This document shows, piece after piece, positions 16,432-24,079 of a DNA stretch of 36,393 bases (position 1 is its first letter; every line of letters starts with the position of its first letter). The translations under genes were made by a program, and so were the position numbers. Origin of the DNA: Actinomycetota bacterium (lineage in GTDB: Bacteria; Actinomycetota; Actinomycetes; S36-B12); NCBI GenBank assembly GCA_017857875.1, contig JAFMCH010000015.1, positions 1-36,393 on the forward strand, read 5' to 3'. A model generated the notes under the pieces. That model was not told the origin of the DNA, did no database searches, and was given only the letters and a program-made list of their open reading frames with translations.

Positions 16432-17595
16432 ATGAACTCCGTGCCCCGTGATCTAGATGGCCTAGGGATCTCTGACATGTTTGCCACGCGACTGAAAGAG
16501 GCCGTAGCCGGACTGGGGCGGTTCAATCTGGCCGTGTTCGGCAAGACCGGGGCGGGCAAGTCCACTCTGATCAATGCCGTATTTGGCAGCGAGGTGGCAC
16601 CCACCGGAATGGGGGAATCGGTCACCCGCGGCCTGAACTACTACCCCCACGCCGGAGGCACCTTCGGTTTGTACGACTCCGAGGGGTTTGAAACAGGGGT
16701 TTCTGGAGACGCCATTCTTGCTGGTCTGCAACAGTTTGTGTCCGGTAGCAGGGCAGACACAGCAGATCGACACATTCATGCGGTGTGGTACGTCGTTCGC
16801 TGGTCAGATCGTCGTTTTGAAGTTCCCCAGCAGTCCTTTGTGCGCGGATTAGCCGCGATGGGGCTTCCGGTGATCATGGTGGTCACTCAGGTGCCGACCC
16901 GCGTGGGGCACGGCAATGAGGGCACCAGCATTCATCCAGATGCGCAGGCTTTTGCCGCGTATCTGCGCGATCTCAATCTGCCCCTGTCACCGAACAACCG
17001 GGTCATCTTGACCAATGCTCAAGCAGATCCCTTCACCGACGCCGCGGTCTTTGGAGTCACGGAGTTGCTCGAGGCGACCTACGAGGTCGTGCCGCAGGTG
17101 GCCACGGCCGCGTTGACGGCCGTGCAGATCTTGGACTGGGAGCGTAAAAGACAGGCGGTCCGACGAATAATTCGCCAATCGGTCGTTGTAGCGGGGGGTG
17201 TGGGAGCCACGCCGATTCCGTTCTCGGACGCGGCGGTGTTGGTGCCCACTCAGGTCACCATGATTGCGCGCATCACCGCCGCCTACGGTTTACCGGCCGA
17301 TCGATCCCGCACCCTGGCGGCGGCCGCCGCAGTCGTCCTGACCGGCGGTGCCACCATGGCCGGGCGGTATTTGGCGGGCACCTTGTTGAAGTTCGTGCCC
17401 GGTGGCGCGGTTGCCGGATCGGCGATTTCCGGCGCGGTGGCCGGTTCGCTGACCCAGGCCGTCGGCACCGCTTGGGCGAGAGTGTGTGAGCACGCCTTGT
17501 CGTTGCCGCCCGAGGAGCGGGAGGCTTTCTTGTCCGGCCCCGGGCCCCGTGATCTGTTTGTTGCTGCCATGAAGCGCAAGCCAGGTCGCAAGTAA
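16432..17595 (+). CDS. Membrane-associated Era/dynamin-like GTPase with C-terminal DUF697-like region
   Basis: A 387-residue P-loop GTPase. The P-loop GKTGAGKS is at 37-44, and G3 DSEGFE starts at about residue 82. TQVPT near 152 stands where NKxD is usual, an atypical base-recognition motif seen in several stress-type GTPases. The C-terminal 180 residues are rich in Gly/Ala and hydrophobic (VVVAGGVGATPIPFSDAAVLVPTQVTMIARI, VLTGGATMAGRYLAGTLLKFVPGGAVAGSAISGAVAG). This resembles the DUF697/YcjF-like domain attached to GTPases, which is probably membrane-inserting. The function of the family is poorly defined. It is followed 55 nt later by the H1-tail protein. The start is ATG 16432. Confidence 0.85.
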   Translation: MNSVPRDLDGLGISDMFATRLKEAVAGLGRFNLAVFGKTGAGKSTLINAVFGSEVAPTGMGESVTRGLNYYPHAGGTFGLYDSEGFETGVSGDAILAGLQQFVSGSRADTADRHIHAVWYVVRWSDRRFEVPQQSFVRGLAAMGLPVIMVVTQVPTRVGHGNEGTSIHPDAQAFAAYLRDLNLPLSPNNRVILTNAQADPFTDAAVFGVTELLEATYEVVPQVATAALTAVQILDWERKRQAVRRIIRQSVVVAGGVGATPIPFSDAAVLVPTQVTMIARITAAYGLPADRSRTLAAAAAVVLTGGATMAGRYLAGTLLKFVPGGAVAGSAISGAVAGSLTQAVGTAWARVCEHALSLPPEEREAFLSGPGPRDLFVAAMKRKPGRK

Positions 17596-17650
17596 GTTGC
17601 TACGGTCTAACTGGCGTCAGGGGACGCCTGAGACGGACGAGGAGTGCCCA

Positions 17651-18319
17651 ATGAAGAAGTGGCTGGTAACGGCGGTGGCCTTAGCAGGAGCGACGGCAGG
17701 TGTGATCGCCTGGCGTAGCCGACAGGCCAATGACGTGGTGGGGACGACGGCGGATGCATGGGCAGACCAGTTCGGCCAGGTGGCCGATCGCGCTGCCGCC
17801 GGGGTGGGCTCGCTTAGCCAGCAGGCGGCTGATTTGGCCGATCGCACGGCGCGCACAGTCTCCGATGCTGCCCATGGGGCCGCCGACACAATCCACGGCA
17901 CTCAGCCTGCGGCTGACGCGGTCACCCAGACCGCTGCTACGGCGGCTGCCACCGTGGCGCAGGCCGCCGATGCGACCCAAGAGGCCGCCACCTCGGCCGC
18001 AGACCGCGCCGGTGAGGCCGCTGAACAGGCCGCCGATGTGGCTGGACGGGCCGCGGAATCAGCAGCCCGAGCCGCTGCAACACCGGCCGCGCCAACACCG
18101 GCCGCGCCAACACCGGCCGCGCCAATACCGACCCCAGCTGACCTACGGCCGAAAACTCCAGCGGCTAAACCCGCGGCTAAACCCGCGGCCAAGAAGCCCA
18201 CGGCAAAAAAGCCTGCGGCCAAGAAGGCACCTGCTGCTGACGCCGACGAGCAGAAACGACCCCGGCAGCGCACCCATGGTGGTCAAGCAGTGGCGGAGGA
18301 CACTGAGGACAAGGCCTGA
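17651..18319 (+). CDS. Ala-rich membrane-anchored protein (YtxH-like N-terminus) with histone-H1-like Lys/Pro/Ala tail
   Basis: A 222-residue low-complexity protein. MKK is followed by one hydrophobic segment (LVTAVALAGATAGVIAW), then an Ala-rich helical stretch at about 30-145 with repeated AADxA patterns, then Pro-Ala repeats and a basic Lys-Pro-Ala tail (AAKKPTAKKPAAKK). The end is mixed-charge. The N-terminal layout is like YtxH-type small membrane proteins, and the tail is like bacterial H1-like proteins. ATG 17651 has GAGGAG 7 nt upstream; 18 in-frame codons before it lack coding character. No enzymatic motif is visible. DNA repeats of 15 and 12 bp underlie the tail. The function is unknown; position suggests operonic linkage with the GTPase. 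Confidence 0.8.
   Translation: MKKWLVTAVALAGATAGVIAWRSRQANDVVGTTADAWADQFGQVADRAAAGVGSLSQQAADLADRTARTVSDAAHGAADTIHGTQPAADAVTQTAATAAATVAQAADATQEAATSAADRAGEAAEQAADVAGRAAESAARAAATPAAPTPAAPTPAAPIPTPADLRPKTPAAKPAAKPAAKKPTAKKPAAKKAPAADADEQKRPRQRTHGGQAVAEDTEDKA
18079..18123 (+). repeat. Three perfect 15-bp tandem repeats in the Pro/Ala segment
   Basis: The unit AACACCGGCCGCGCC occurs three times in direct succession (18079, 18094, 18109), followed by a degenerate fourth copy. It encodes Pro/Ala-rich pentapeptides and keeps the frame, so copy number could vary between strains without breaking the gene. Confidence 0.9.
18161..18184 (+). repeat. Two perfect 12-bp tandem repeats in the Lys/Pro/Ala tail
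   Basis: GCGGCTAAACCC is repeated twice and decays into related Ala-Lys-Lys-Pro coding units just downstream. Copy-number change would alter the length of the basic tail in four-residue steps. Confidence 0.85.
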
Positions 18320-18391
18320 GCTGTCAATACCTGCTCGGGAACAAATCGGCCTCTCGCGGCGTTGTGGTGAGTACTAACGAAAGGAAATGCC

Positions 18392-19336
18392 ATGCGTGAT
18401 CCGGCCGAACTCATCACTTGGCACGACCAGCCAACGCCTCGTGGAGTTGACACGAGCCCTCGGGTGCTCGTCCACGCCATGACCGGGTTTGTTGACGCCG
18501 GTCAGGTGCAAACCTCTACCGCGACCCAGTTGCTCGCCGGCGATTCGCGCCTGCTGGCCACCATTGACACCGATGAGGTGTTTGACTACCGCGCCCGTCG
18601 GCCGCGTATGACCTTTGTGGTCGACCACTTCGCATCTATCGAGTTACCCGAAATTGCACTGTATGAAACCCACGATGAGGCCGGTCGCCTGATGTGGGTG
18701 CTCACCGGGCCCGAGCCTGATGTTCAGTGGCAAAGATTCGTGGCGGCGGTGGTGTTGATGATTGAACGGCTCGACATCGATCTCACCGTCAGCCTCGCCG
18801 GTATTCCGTGGCCCACTCCCCATACCCGCCCCCCGGGTGTCACCTGGCACGGCACCGATCGCAGCATGCTCGATCAGCAACCGGCCATGCTCGGCACTAT
18901 CGAGGTGCCCGGTCATATCGGTGGGTTACTTGAACTGACGCTCGCTAACGCCGGCCGCTCAGCATTGGGTATCGCGGCGCATGTGCCCCATTACGTGGCC
19001 CAGGTTGACTATCCGCGTGCGGCGATTGCCCTGTTGGAGTCATTGCAGGAGGCAACCGGCCTTACGGTCTCGACCGAGGTTCTACGACCCGGAGCTGAAA
19101 AGGCCGAGGCGGATATTTCTGATCAAGTGGCCCAGTCAGAAGAGTTTGTGTCTGTGCTGGCGGCCCTCGAGCAGCAGTACGACCAAATGTCAGCGATGCG
19201 CGCTGCTGCGGCTGCTTCAGCACAGGAGTTCGCCCCTGACGGACATATTCCCTCGGGTGATGAAATTGCTGCGCAGGTGGAGCAATTCTTGGCCGACATG
19301 GACGAACCCCAAGACGAGGCTGGCCAGGCTTCCTAA
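18392..19336 (+). CDS. PAC2 family protein (proteasome-assembly-chaperone-2-like)
   Basis: A 314-residue cytosolic protein of the PAC2 fold, widespread in actinobacteria. Recognisable segments are LVHAMTGFVDAGQVQTSTATQLL, VDTDEVFDYRARRP-like (here IDTDEVFDYRARRP), LTGPEPDVQWQRF, GIPWPTPHTRP, and AAHVPHYVAQVDYPRAAIALLESLQEATGL. The C-terminus is a predicted coiled region ending in a charged tail (QVEQFLADMDEPQDEAG). Bacterial PAC2 proteins are not firmly assigned a function; some are ATP-grasp-associated or proteasome-linked. ATG 18392 has AAGGA about 8 nt upstream. It lies 72 nt after the H1-tail gene in the same direction and ends 40 nt from the convergent decarboxylase. Confidence 0.88.
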   Translation: MRDPAELITWHDQPTPRGVDTSPRVLVHAMTGFVDAGQVQTSTATQLLAGDSRLLATIDTDEVFDYRARRPRMTFVVDHFASIELPEIALYETHDEAGRLMWVLTGPEPDVQWQRFVAAVVLMIERLDIDLTVSLAGIPWPTPHTRPPGVTWHGTDRSMLDQQPAMLGTIEVPGHIGGLLELTLANAGRSALGIAAHVPHYVAQVDYPRAAIALLESLQEATGLTVSTEVLRPGAEKAEADISDQVAQSEEFVSVLAALEQQYDQMSAMRAAAAASAQEFAPDGHIPSGDEIAAQVEQFLADMDEPQDEAGQAS

Positions 19337-19376
19337 GGCAGGAGCCTCGCGTCGATGAGTTGCGGGCTAGGCACAG

Positions 19377-20972
19377 TCAGCCCATGTGACACAACACGCG
19401 CAGGGTGTCTACCTGCGGGTCGTGGGCACCGCGAACGTATCCGTGCGGAGCCTGCGCCGAAGCTTGCAGGAAGTCGACGACCTGTTGGGTGATGAGTTCG
19501 CCGGGCAGCACATTGGGCACGCCAGGTGGGTAGGCCGCCAACGAATCAGCGCTGATGCGCCCGACGGCGGCAATCGCGGGCACGATCTCACTTGCGGCGA
19601 AGGTGGCCGCTCGCAGCGACATCACTCGTGCGCCGGCTTCAGGTAGTTGATGCACGGTGGTGTGGCGCTGCCCCGCGTGCGGCATGTGTTGGAGGGCGTT
19701 GATAAACCGTTCTGTGTCTAGCTGACTGCCCGCGGCCACAAGTGCCACGATCACCGCATCGGTCGACATCTCCACCTGGATGCCGTGATCGTGGAAGAGT
19801 CGAGCGCGAACCTCGTGCCCGGTGATGCCGCAGCCGCGAGTGTCGATCACGATGCGCAGTGGATCAATAGCGAAGACTGCCTGATGTGACGCCATCTCGT
19901 CGGTGACGATCTGGAAACGTGAATCACGTCGAAGCCCTGCGCGAACCCGATCGGCGGTCTCGATGCTCGCACCGATGGCGTCGGTGTCGCACACCAACTG
20001 ACGCCGAGCCAGGTCGAGCGATGCGAGCAGGAGCGCTGATTCGCTCGTGGAGGTCACCATGCGACGGGCTCGCTCGATGTGATCACCGAGCAGATCCGCC
20101 CAGGGACCGTGGCCTAGATGCAACATGGCCGATTGGCCCAGGCTGCCACCGAGTTTGTGGGTACTCGAAATCGCCACATCTGCGCCTAGTCGCAGGCCAT
20201 TGACCGGCAACCTGGGGTGAAAGCCCAGGTGCGCCCCCCAGGCCTCATCGACGATCAGCGGCACGCCGTGGCGATGGGCGACCTCGGCGAGGCCGCGAAT
20301 ATCGCTCACAGCACCGAAATACGACGGACTCACCACATAGGCCCCTAATGCTGCGGGGTGCTCGGATAGCGCTGCGTCCAGGTCAGCCGGGGTGAGGCCG
20401 TGTGCGATCCCGCGTGCTTCATCAAGTCCAGGTGCGACCGTCACCGGGTCGATGCCGGCCAAGGTCAGGCCGTCCATGACCGAGGAGTGCACGGACCGTT
20501 GCACGATTATCTGCTGCGTGAGTCGACCTCCGACCGAGGGGTGCTGTGAGGGGCGAAGTTGGGTGGCTGCGCTGGCGAGTGCGACGCAGGTAATGAGATT
20601 GCCTTGACTTGCACCGGCGGTGAGAAACCAGGTGGTGTGCGCCCCCCATGCTTGGGCTGCGAGTTCGCGGGCCTGGTCGAGGGGGGTGACATTGCCCGCC
20701 GGGTCGGCATCGATCCCATCAGTGAGTGGCGCGATATCAAGACACATCAGGTCAGCGCCGAAGTAGGCGCCCACGCCACTCGTGCTGGTGGCCGCGTGAC
20801 CGGGAACACTCGCCCGCATGAGTGCACTCGGGCCGCGTGTGAAGGCCAGCTCGCGGAGTGCCTCGGCATAGGGCGCCGTGCTGTTCGGGGGAGCCGCACT
20901 ACCGGGAGCGTCATCGGAAACCGCCCCGTGGGACTGCAGTCCGGGCAGGTCGGCGTGGGCATGTGGACGCAT
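19377..20972 (-). CDS. PLP-dependent Orn/Lys/Arg decarboxylase family protein
   Basis: A 531-residue fold-type-I PLP enzyme. The cofactor lysine is Lys273 in ISSTHKLGGSLGQSAML, preceded by LIVDEAWGAHLGFHP (PLP-binding Asp), SPSYFGAVSDI and the N-terminal RASVPGHAATSTSG. The C-terminal small domain has AYPPGVPNVLPGELITQQVVDFL, typical of arginine/lysine/ornithine decarboxylases. The substrate amino acid is not clear; polyamine or amine production is likely. ATG 20972 was chosen because the upstream in-frame extension (to 21344) overlaps the lysR gene. It is divergent from lysR across a 93-bp region with an inverted repeat, so control by that regulator is likely. Confidence 0.88.
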   Translation of the reverse strand: MRPHAHADLPGLQSHGAVSDDAPGSAAPPNSTAPYAEALRELAFTRGPSALMRASVPGHAATSTSGVGAYFGADLMCLDIAPLTDGIDADPAGNVTPLDQARELAAQAWGAHTTWFLTAGASQGNLITCVALASAATQLRPSQHPSVGGRLTQQIIVQRSVHSSVMDGLTLAGIDPVTVAPGLDEARGIAHGLTPADLDAALSEHPAALGAYVVSPSYFGAVSDIRGLAEVAHRHGVPLIVDEAWGAHLGFHPRLPVNGLRLGADVAISSTHKLGGSLGQSAMLHLGHGPWADLLGDHIERARRMVTSTSESALLLASLDLARRQLVCDTDAIGASIETADRVRAGLRRDSRFQIVTDEMASHQAVFAIDPLRIVIDTRGCGITGHEVRARLFHDHGIQVEMSTDAVIVALVAAGSQLDTERFINALQHMPHAGQRHTTVHQLPEAGARVMSLRAATFAASEIVPAIAAVGRISADSLAAYPPGVPNVLPGELITQQVVDFLQASAQAPHGYVRGAHDPQVDTLRVLCHMG

Positions 20973-21028
20973 GCCTTCAGCATGAGGTCCCGCAGCATTA
21001 AAGGGAATAGCGATGTTTATGGGTTCAG

Positions 21029-21047
21029 CACCATAATCTATATGGTG
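21029..21047. promoter_or_regulatory. Perfect 7-bp inverted repeat between decarboxylase and lysR genes (putative LysR operator)
   Basis: CACCATA at 21029-21035 and TATGGTG at 21041-21047 flank ATCTA. It lies 57 bp from the decarboxylase start and 19 bp before the lysR start, at the expected -35 position of the lysR promoter. This is a natural place for an autoregulating LysR-type protein that also controls the divergent gene. Confidence 0.6.
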
Positions 21048-21053
21048 ATCGGC

Positions 21054-21059
21054 TAGGCT
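21054..21059 (+). promoter_or_regulatory. Putative -10 element (TAGGCT) of a leaderless lysR transcript
   Basis: TAGGCT lies 6 nt upstream of GTG 21066, with no Shine-Dalgarno between. The inverted repeat at 21029-21047 covers where the -35 would fall. Confidence 0.5.
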
Positions 21060-21065
21060 GCACGC

Positions 21066-22025
21066 GTGCAGACAGCCAAGACCACCGTGGGTTCGTCGGT
21101 CGAGGGGCCCGACCTGCGCTCCCTTGATTTGCGTCAACTCGAGGTGCTCCGCGCGATTGCGGCCACCGGGTCGATGGCCGCGGCGGCGCGGTCGCTGCAC
21201 GTGTCGCAACCCACCGTGGCCCATCACCTGGCCACCCTGGAGCGCGCATTGGGCTCGCGGGTGGTCGACCGTGGCCCGCGCGGAGCCACGCTCACCCCGA
21301 TCGGGCAGGTTTTTGCCGAGCGGGCCGAATTGGTGCTGGAGCAACTGGCCTCGGCTGCTCGTGAGGCTCGCACCATGGCGCAGTGGGGGATTCCGACCCT
21401 GCGCATCGGTACGTTCTCCAGTGCCGGTGGTGCTTTATTGCCCGCCGCCGCCGCCGAGGTGCAACGACGCACCGGTGTGCGAGTGGAGTTACAAGAAGCC
21501 GAAACCATCGAACTACTCGACGAACTTGACCGGGGCGCGCTGAACATTGCCCTGGTCTACAACGATGGGTCAGAACCGTGGCCCATTCCGCCGGGATGGC
21601 GTGCAGAGGTGCTCATGTGGGATCCCTTCTTGTTGGCCGTTCCCCAATCCCATGCGCTTGCACATAGGTCGAAGGTGCACCTTCGTGACTTTGCCGATGA
21701 CGGTTGGATCTTGTCGCAGCAGTCTGATGTATTGACCGATCGAAGCCTGCTGGTTGCGGCCGCGGCTGAAGGCTTCACGCCGCGGCCGGTCTTGCGCAGC
21801 GATGACTTTCACGTGGCGCTGGGATTTGTGTCCACCGGTCTAGCCATCGCGTTGGTGCCTCGGCTGGCGGCGGAGCCTCGCGAGGGTGTCCGGTATTGCG
21901 AGGTTTCTGACACCTCTCTTGGGCGAACGATCGGGGTGGTCTACCCCGAGAAGCCATCAAAGGTTGTTCAACTTTTGGTGCAACGACTGCGTCGAGAAGC
22001 AACCTCGGCGAGATGGTCGACATAG
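21066..22025 (+). CDS. LysR family transcriptional regulator
   Basis: A 319-residue LysR-type regulator. The N-terminal winged helix is LRQLEVLRAIAATGSMAAAARSLHVSQPTVAHHLATLERALGSRVVDRG at about 22-70, with the usual LTPIGQVF after it. The effector-binding domain starts at about residue 110 (LRIGTFSSAGGALLPAAAAEVQRR) and includes GLAIALVPRLAAE. The GTG start at 21066 fits a leaderless transcript. It is divergent from the decarboxylase, its most likely target. It ends 3 nt before ung, so ung may be read from the same transcript. The inducer is unknown. Confidence 0.92.
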   Translation: MQTAKTTVGSSVEGPDLRSLDLRQLEVLRAIAATGSMAAAARSLHVSQPTVAHHLATLERALGSRVVDRGPRGATLTPIGQVFAERAELVLEQLASAAREARTMAQWGIPTLRIGTFSSAGGALLPAAAAEVQRRTGVRVELQEAETIELLDELDRGALNIALVYNDGSEPWPIPPGWRAEVLMWDPFLLAVPQSHALAHRSKVHLRDFADDGWILSQQSDVLTDRSLLVAAAAEGFTPRPVLRSDDFHVALGFVSTGLAIALVPRLAAEPREGVRYCEVSDTSLGRTIGVVYPEKPSKVVQLLVQRLRREATSARWST

Positions 22026-22028
22026 ACG

Positions 22029-22748
22029 ATGGCATCTGACATCTGGTCGGCCGGCTCGCCCATTCTTGAGACCATTCATCCCAGTTGGCATGGCGTGTTC
22101 GATTCAGTTCACCCGCAGATGCAGGGGGTCGAAAAGTATCTTCGACACGAGGAGTCTGCTGGCCGGCCGTGGCTTCCTGCGCCCGGTGACATATTTCGGG
22201 CCTGTGAGTTACCGATGGCCGACGTGAAGGTACTGGTGTTGGGTCAGGACCCATACCCCACCCCGGGGCTGGCGATGGGGTTGGCTTTTTCCGTTGCATC
22301 ACACAATATGTCGCTGCCAGCGAGCCTGCGAAATGTCTACCGTGAACTGGAAAGTGACCTGGGGTGCCCGGCCCCAGCCTCGGGTGACCTAAGCCCCTGG
22401 GCGAACCAAGGGGTGTTGCTGCTTAATCGGGTGCTCACCGTTCGTGCTAGGACTCCGAAGAGTCATCGAGACCAGGGGTGGGAAGCCATTACGGATGCTG
22501 TGATTTCCGGGCTAATGGCACGCAGTGATCCGCCAGCGGTGGCGATCTTGTGGGGACGTGAAGCCCAAACTGTGGTGCCACTGCTATCCGGTGCAACCAT
22601 TATTGCCAGTGCCCACCCGAGTCCGTTGTCTGCTCATCGGGGATTCTTTGGCTCGCGTCCATTTAGCCGAGCCAATCTGGCGCTTGAGTCGGTCGGCCAT
22701 ACTCCGATCGACTGGTGTCTAGGCGTTAACGGCGAGATCGGGAGTTGA
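22029..22748 (+). CDS. ung: Uracil-DNA glycosylase, family 1
   Basis: A 239-residue base-excision repair enzyme that removes uracil from DNA. The water-activating motif GQDPYPTPG has Asp74. The usual GQDPYH is PYP here, as in other actinobacterial Ung proteins as I recall them. LLNRVLTV is the uracil-binding block, and HPSPLSAHRGFFGSRPF is the DNA-intercalation loop with His196. Length fits the family. ATG 22029 is only 3 nt after the lysR stop. The 3' end overlaps the convergent aminotransferase by 30 bp, so the last ten codons of each are antisense to the other. Confidence 0.95.
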   Translation: MASDIWSAGSPILETIHPSWHGVFDSVHPQMQGVEKYLRHEESAGRPWLPAPGDIFRACELPMADVKVLVLGQDPYPTPGLAMGLAFSVASHNMSLPASLRNVYRELESDLGCPAPASGDLSPWANQGVLLLNRVLTVRARTPKSHRDQGWEAITDAVISGLMARSDPPAVAILWGREAQTVVPLLSGATIIASAHPSPLSAHRGFFGSRPFSRANLALESVGHTPIDWCLGVNGEIGS

Positions 22749-24050
22749 CTGCAAGACCTCAGCGACGGCGAGCACAAAGCTATCAACGTGCTGATCGGTG
22801 ACAGCGATGCTCAACGCGATGAATCCACGCGGAGCTATGTACCAACCACGTTCGAGTAGACGCAAGAACATCAATTCGCGTCGACGGCCATCAGCCTGAT
22901 CAAGATCATCAGGGGACAACACCGGCCCCGCGACCGGATGTAGGCCGATCATGGAGCCGACTCCTGTTGCGCACCAACCATATTTAGCAATAACCTCGTT
23001 CAGCGCATCTCGCAGGCGATCACCTCGACAGTTGAGGTCAATGAGCGTTGCTGCATCGAGAACCTCGCAGAGTCCGGCTAGGCCCGCCGACATAGATAGT
23101 GCATTGTTGTTGAACGTGCCGGCATGGGGGAGTGCACCGACAGAGGCAGGGTCGAACCTGGCCATGAGATCAGCGCGGCCACCGAAGGCGCCGAAACTTG
23201 CACCGCCGCCAAGGTATTTACCCAGTGTTATGAGATCGGGAGTAATGCCCATCATCGCGCAGGCACCGGAGGGCGACAGGCGGGATGTCATGACCTCATC
23301 GGCGATGAATAGCGCACCGGCTTCGTGAGCGGCCGCATAGACATCGTGTAGATAGGAGGCGATTGGTGCGATGCATCCGGCTGACCCCATGACCGGCTCA
23401 ATGATGACCGCGGCAAGATCGGCGGCATGGTCAGTAATTTGTCGAACCGAGCCCGCAATATCGTTGTAGGGCAACAACACGGTTTCGTACGGCGCATTAA
23501 TGACCGAGCCGCCTCCCCCGTAGTACAACAGGCCACCGTGATACCCACCGGTGACCACAGCGATGGCGTGACGACCGGTGGCCACGCGCGCGAGCGACAC
23601 CGCCATCAAGTTTGCCTCGGTGCCCGAGTTGGTAAACCGAACGAGCTCAATCGCCGGAAAACGCTGCACAATCTGCTCGGCCAGACTGATTTCGGTGACC
23701 GTGTGCGCGCCAAGGCTCAAGCCTGTTTCGATGGCGCCGTGCAAGGCGTCGATGATGGCCCGATTGCTATGGCCGTAGAGCCCGGCGGTGTATTCGCCCA
23801 GTAGATCGACATAGGTGTGACCGTCGGCGTCAACGATCTCGGCGCCCGCAGCGGAGGTCACCCGGAGCGGAAAAGGAGGGTGATACAACACGGTGCGGGT
23901 GTTGCCCCCGGGCATGACCTTCGCGGCCCGCTCGTGGAGGTGCGCGCTGATCGGACGTTGCGCGGTGTAACTGGCCTGGGCTTCAGTCAGGGCCTGGCTC
24001 AGGGTCTCAGTCGAGGCCTCGGCGAGTGTTGGGGACGTGATCACATCCAC
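22719..24050 (-). CDS. Class III PLP aminotransferase, glutamate-1-semialdehyde-aminomutase-like
   Basis: A 443-residue fold-type-I PLP enzyme. The motifs are KVMPGGNTRTVLYHPPFPL, VDLLGEYTAGLYGHSN, RFTNSGTEANLMAVSLAR, TGGYHGGLLYYGGGG, FIADEVMTSRLSP, and the cofactor lysine at about residue 278 in TLGKYLGGG. It resembles the aspartate-aminotransferase/HemL branch but lacks the GGVNSPVR signature of true HemL, so it is probably a transaminase of unknown amine or amino-acid substrate. GTG codons at 24050 and 24044 are both in frame. A TACTAT -10 element ends at 24051, so 24044 fits a leaderless start (6-nt gap). Divergent from mshC. Confidence 0.88.
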   Translation of the reverse strand: MDVITSPTLAEASTETLSQALTEAQASYTAQRPISAHLHERAAKVMPGGNTRTVLYHPPFPLRVTSAAGAEIVDADGHTYVDLLGEYTAGLYGHSNRAIIDALHGAIETGLSLGAHTVTEISLAEQIVQRFPAIELVRFTNSGTEANLMAVSLARVATGRHAIAVVTGGYHGGLLYYGGGGSVINAPYETVLLPYNDIAGSVRQITDHAADLAAVIIEPVMGSAGCIAPIASYLHDVYAAAHEAGALFIADEVMTSRLSPSGACAMMGITPDLITLGKYLGGGASFGAFGGRADLMARFDPASVGALPHAGTFNNNALSMSAGLAGLCEVLDAATLIDLNCRGDRLRDALNEVIAKYGWCATGVGSMIGLHPVAGPVLSPDDLDQADGRRRELMFLRLLERGWYIAPRGFIALSIAVTDQHVDSFVLAVAEVLQSTPDLAVNA

Positions 24051-24056
24051 ATAGTA
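24051..24056 (-). promoter_or_regulatory. Putative -10 element (TACTAT, minus strand) of the aminotransferase
   Basis: Read on the minus strand, TACTAT ends just before GTG 24050 and lies 6 nt before the in-frame GTG 24044. The latter spacing matches the leaderless pattern of this genome and favours 24044 as the start. Confidence 0.5.
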
Positions 24057-24064
24057 GACGCGCG

Positions 24065-24070
24065 TACGCT
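24065..24070 (+). promoter_or_regulatory. Putative -10 element (TACGCT) of mshC
   Basis: TACGCT lies 9 nt before ATG 24080 and directly before GTG 24071. It is back-to-back with the aminotransferase promoter: the two -10 hexamers are only 8 bp apart on opposite strands. It is a weaker match than the other elements listed. Confidence 0.35.
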
Positions 24071-24079
24071 GTGAACGCT

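Noticed and set aside
17902-18273. Minus-strand Ala/Gly-rich open frame opposite the H1-tailed protein
   Set aside because: It is a low-complexity shadow of the GCC/GGC repeats, with no ribosome-binding site and no recognisable domain.
19337-19376. Possible terminator between PAC2 and decarboxylase genes (GGGCT...AGCCC)
   Set aside because: The stem is only 5 bp with a 10-nt loop and no T-run on either strand.
20973-21344. Long N-terminal extension of the decarboxylase
   Set aside because: It lies antisense over the lysR gene, has no family similarity and has the composition of a shadow frame.
22719-24050. HemL (glutamate-1-semialdehyde aminomutase)
   Set aside because: The fold and lysine fit, but the HemL GGVNSPVR signature is replaced by MPGGNTRTVLYHPP and no haem genes are near.
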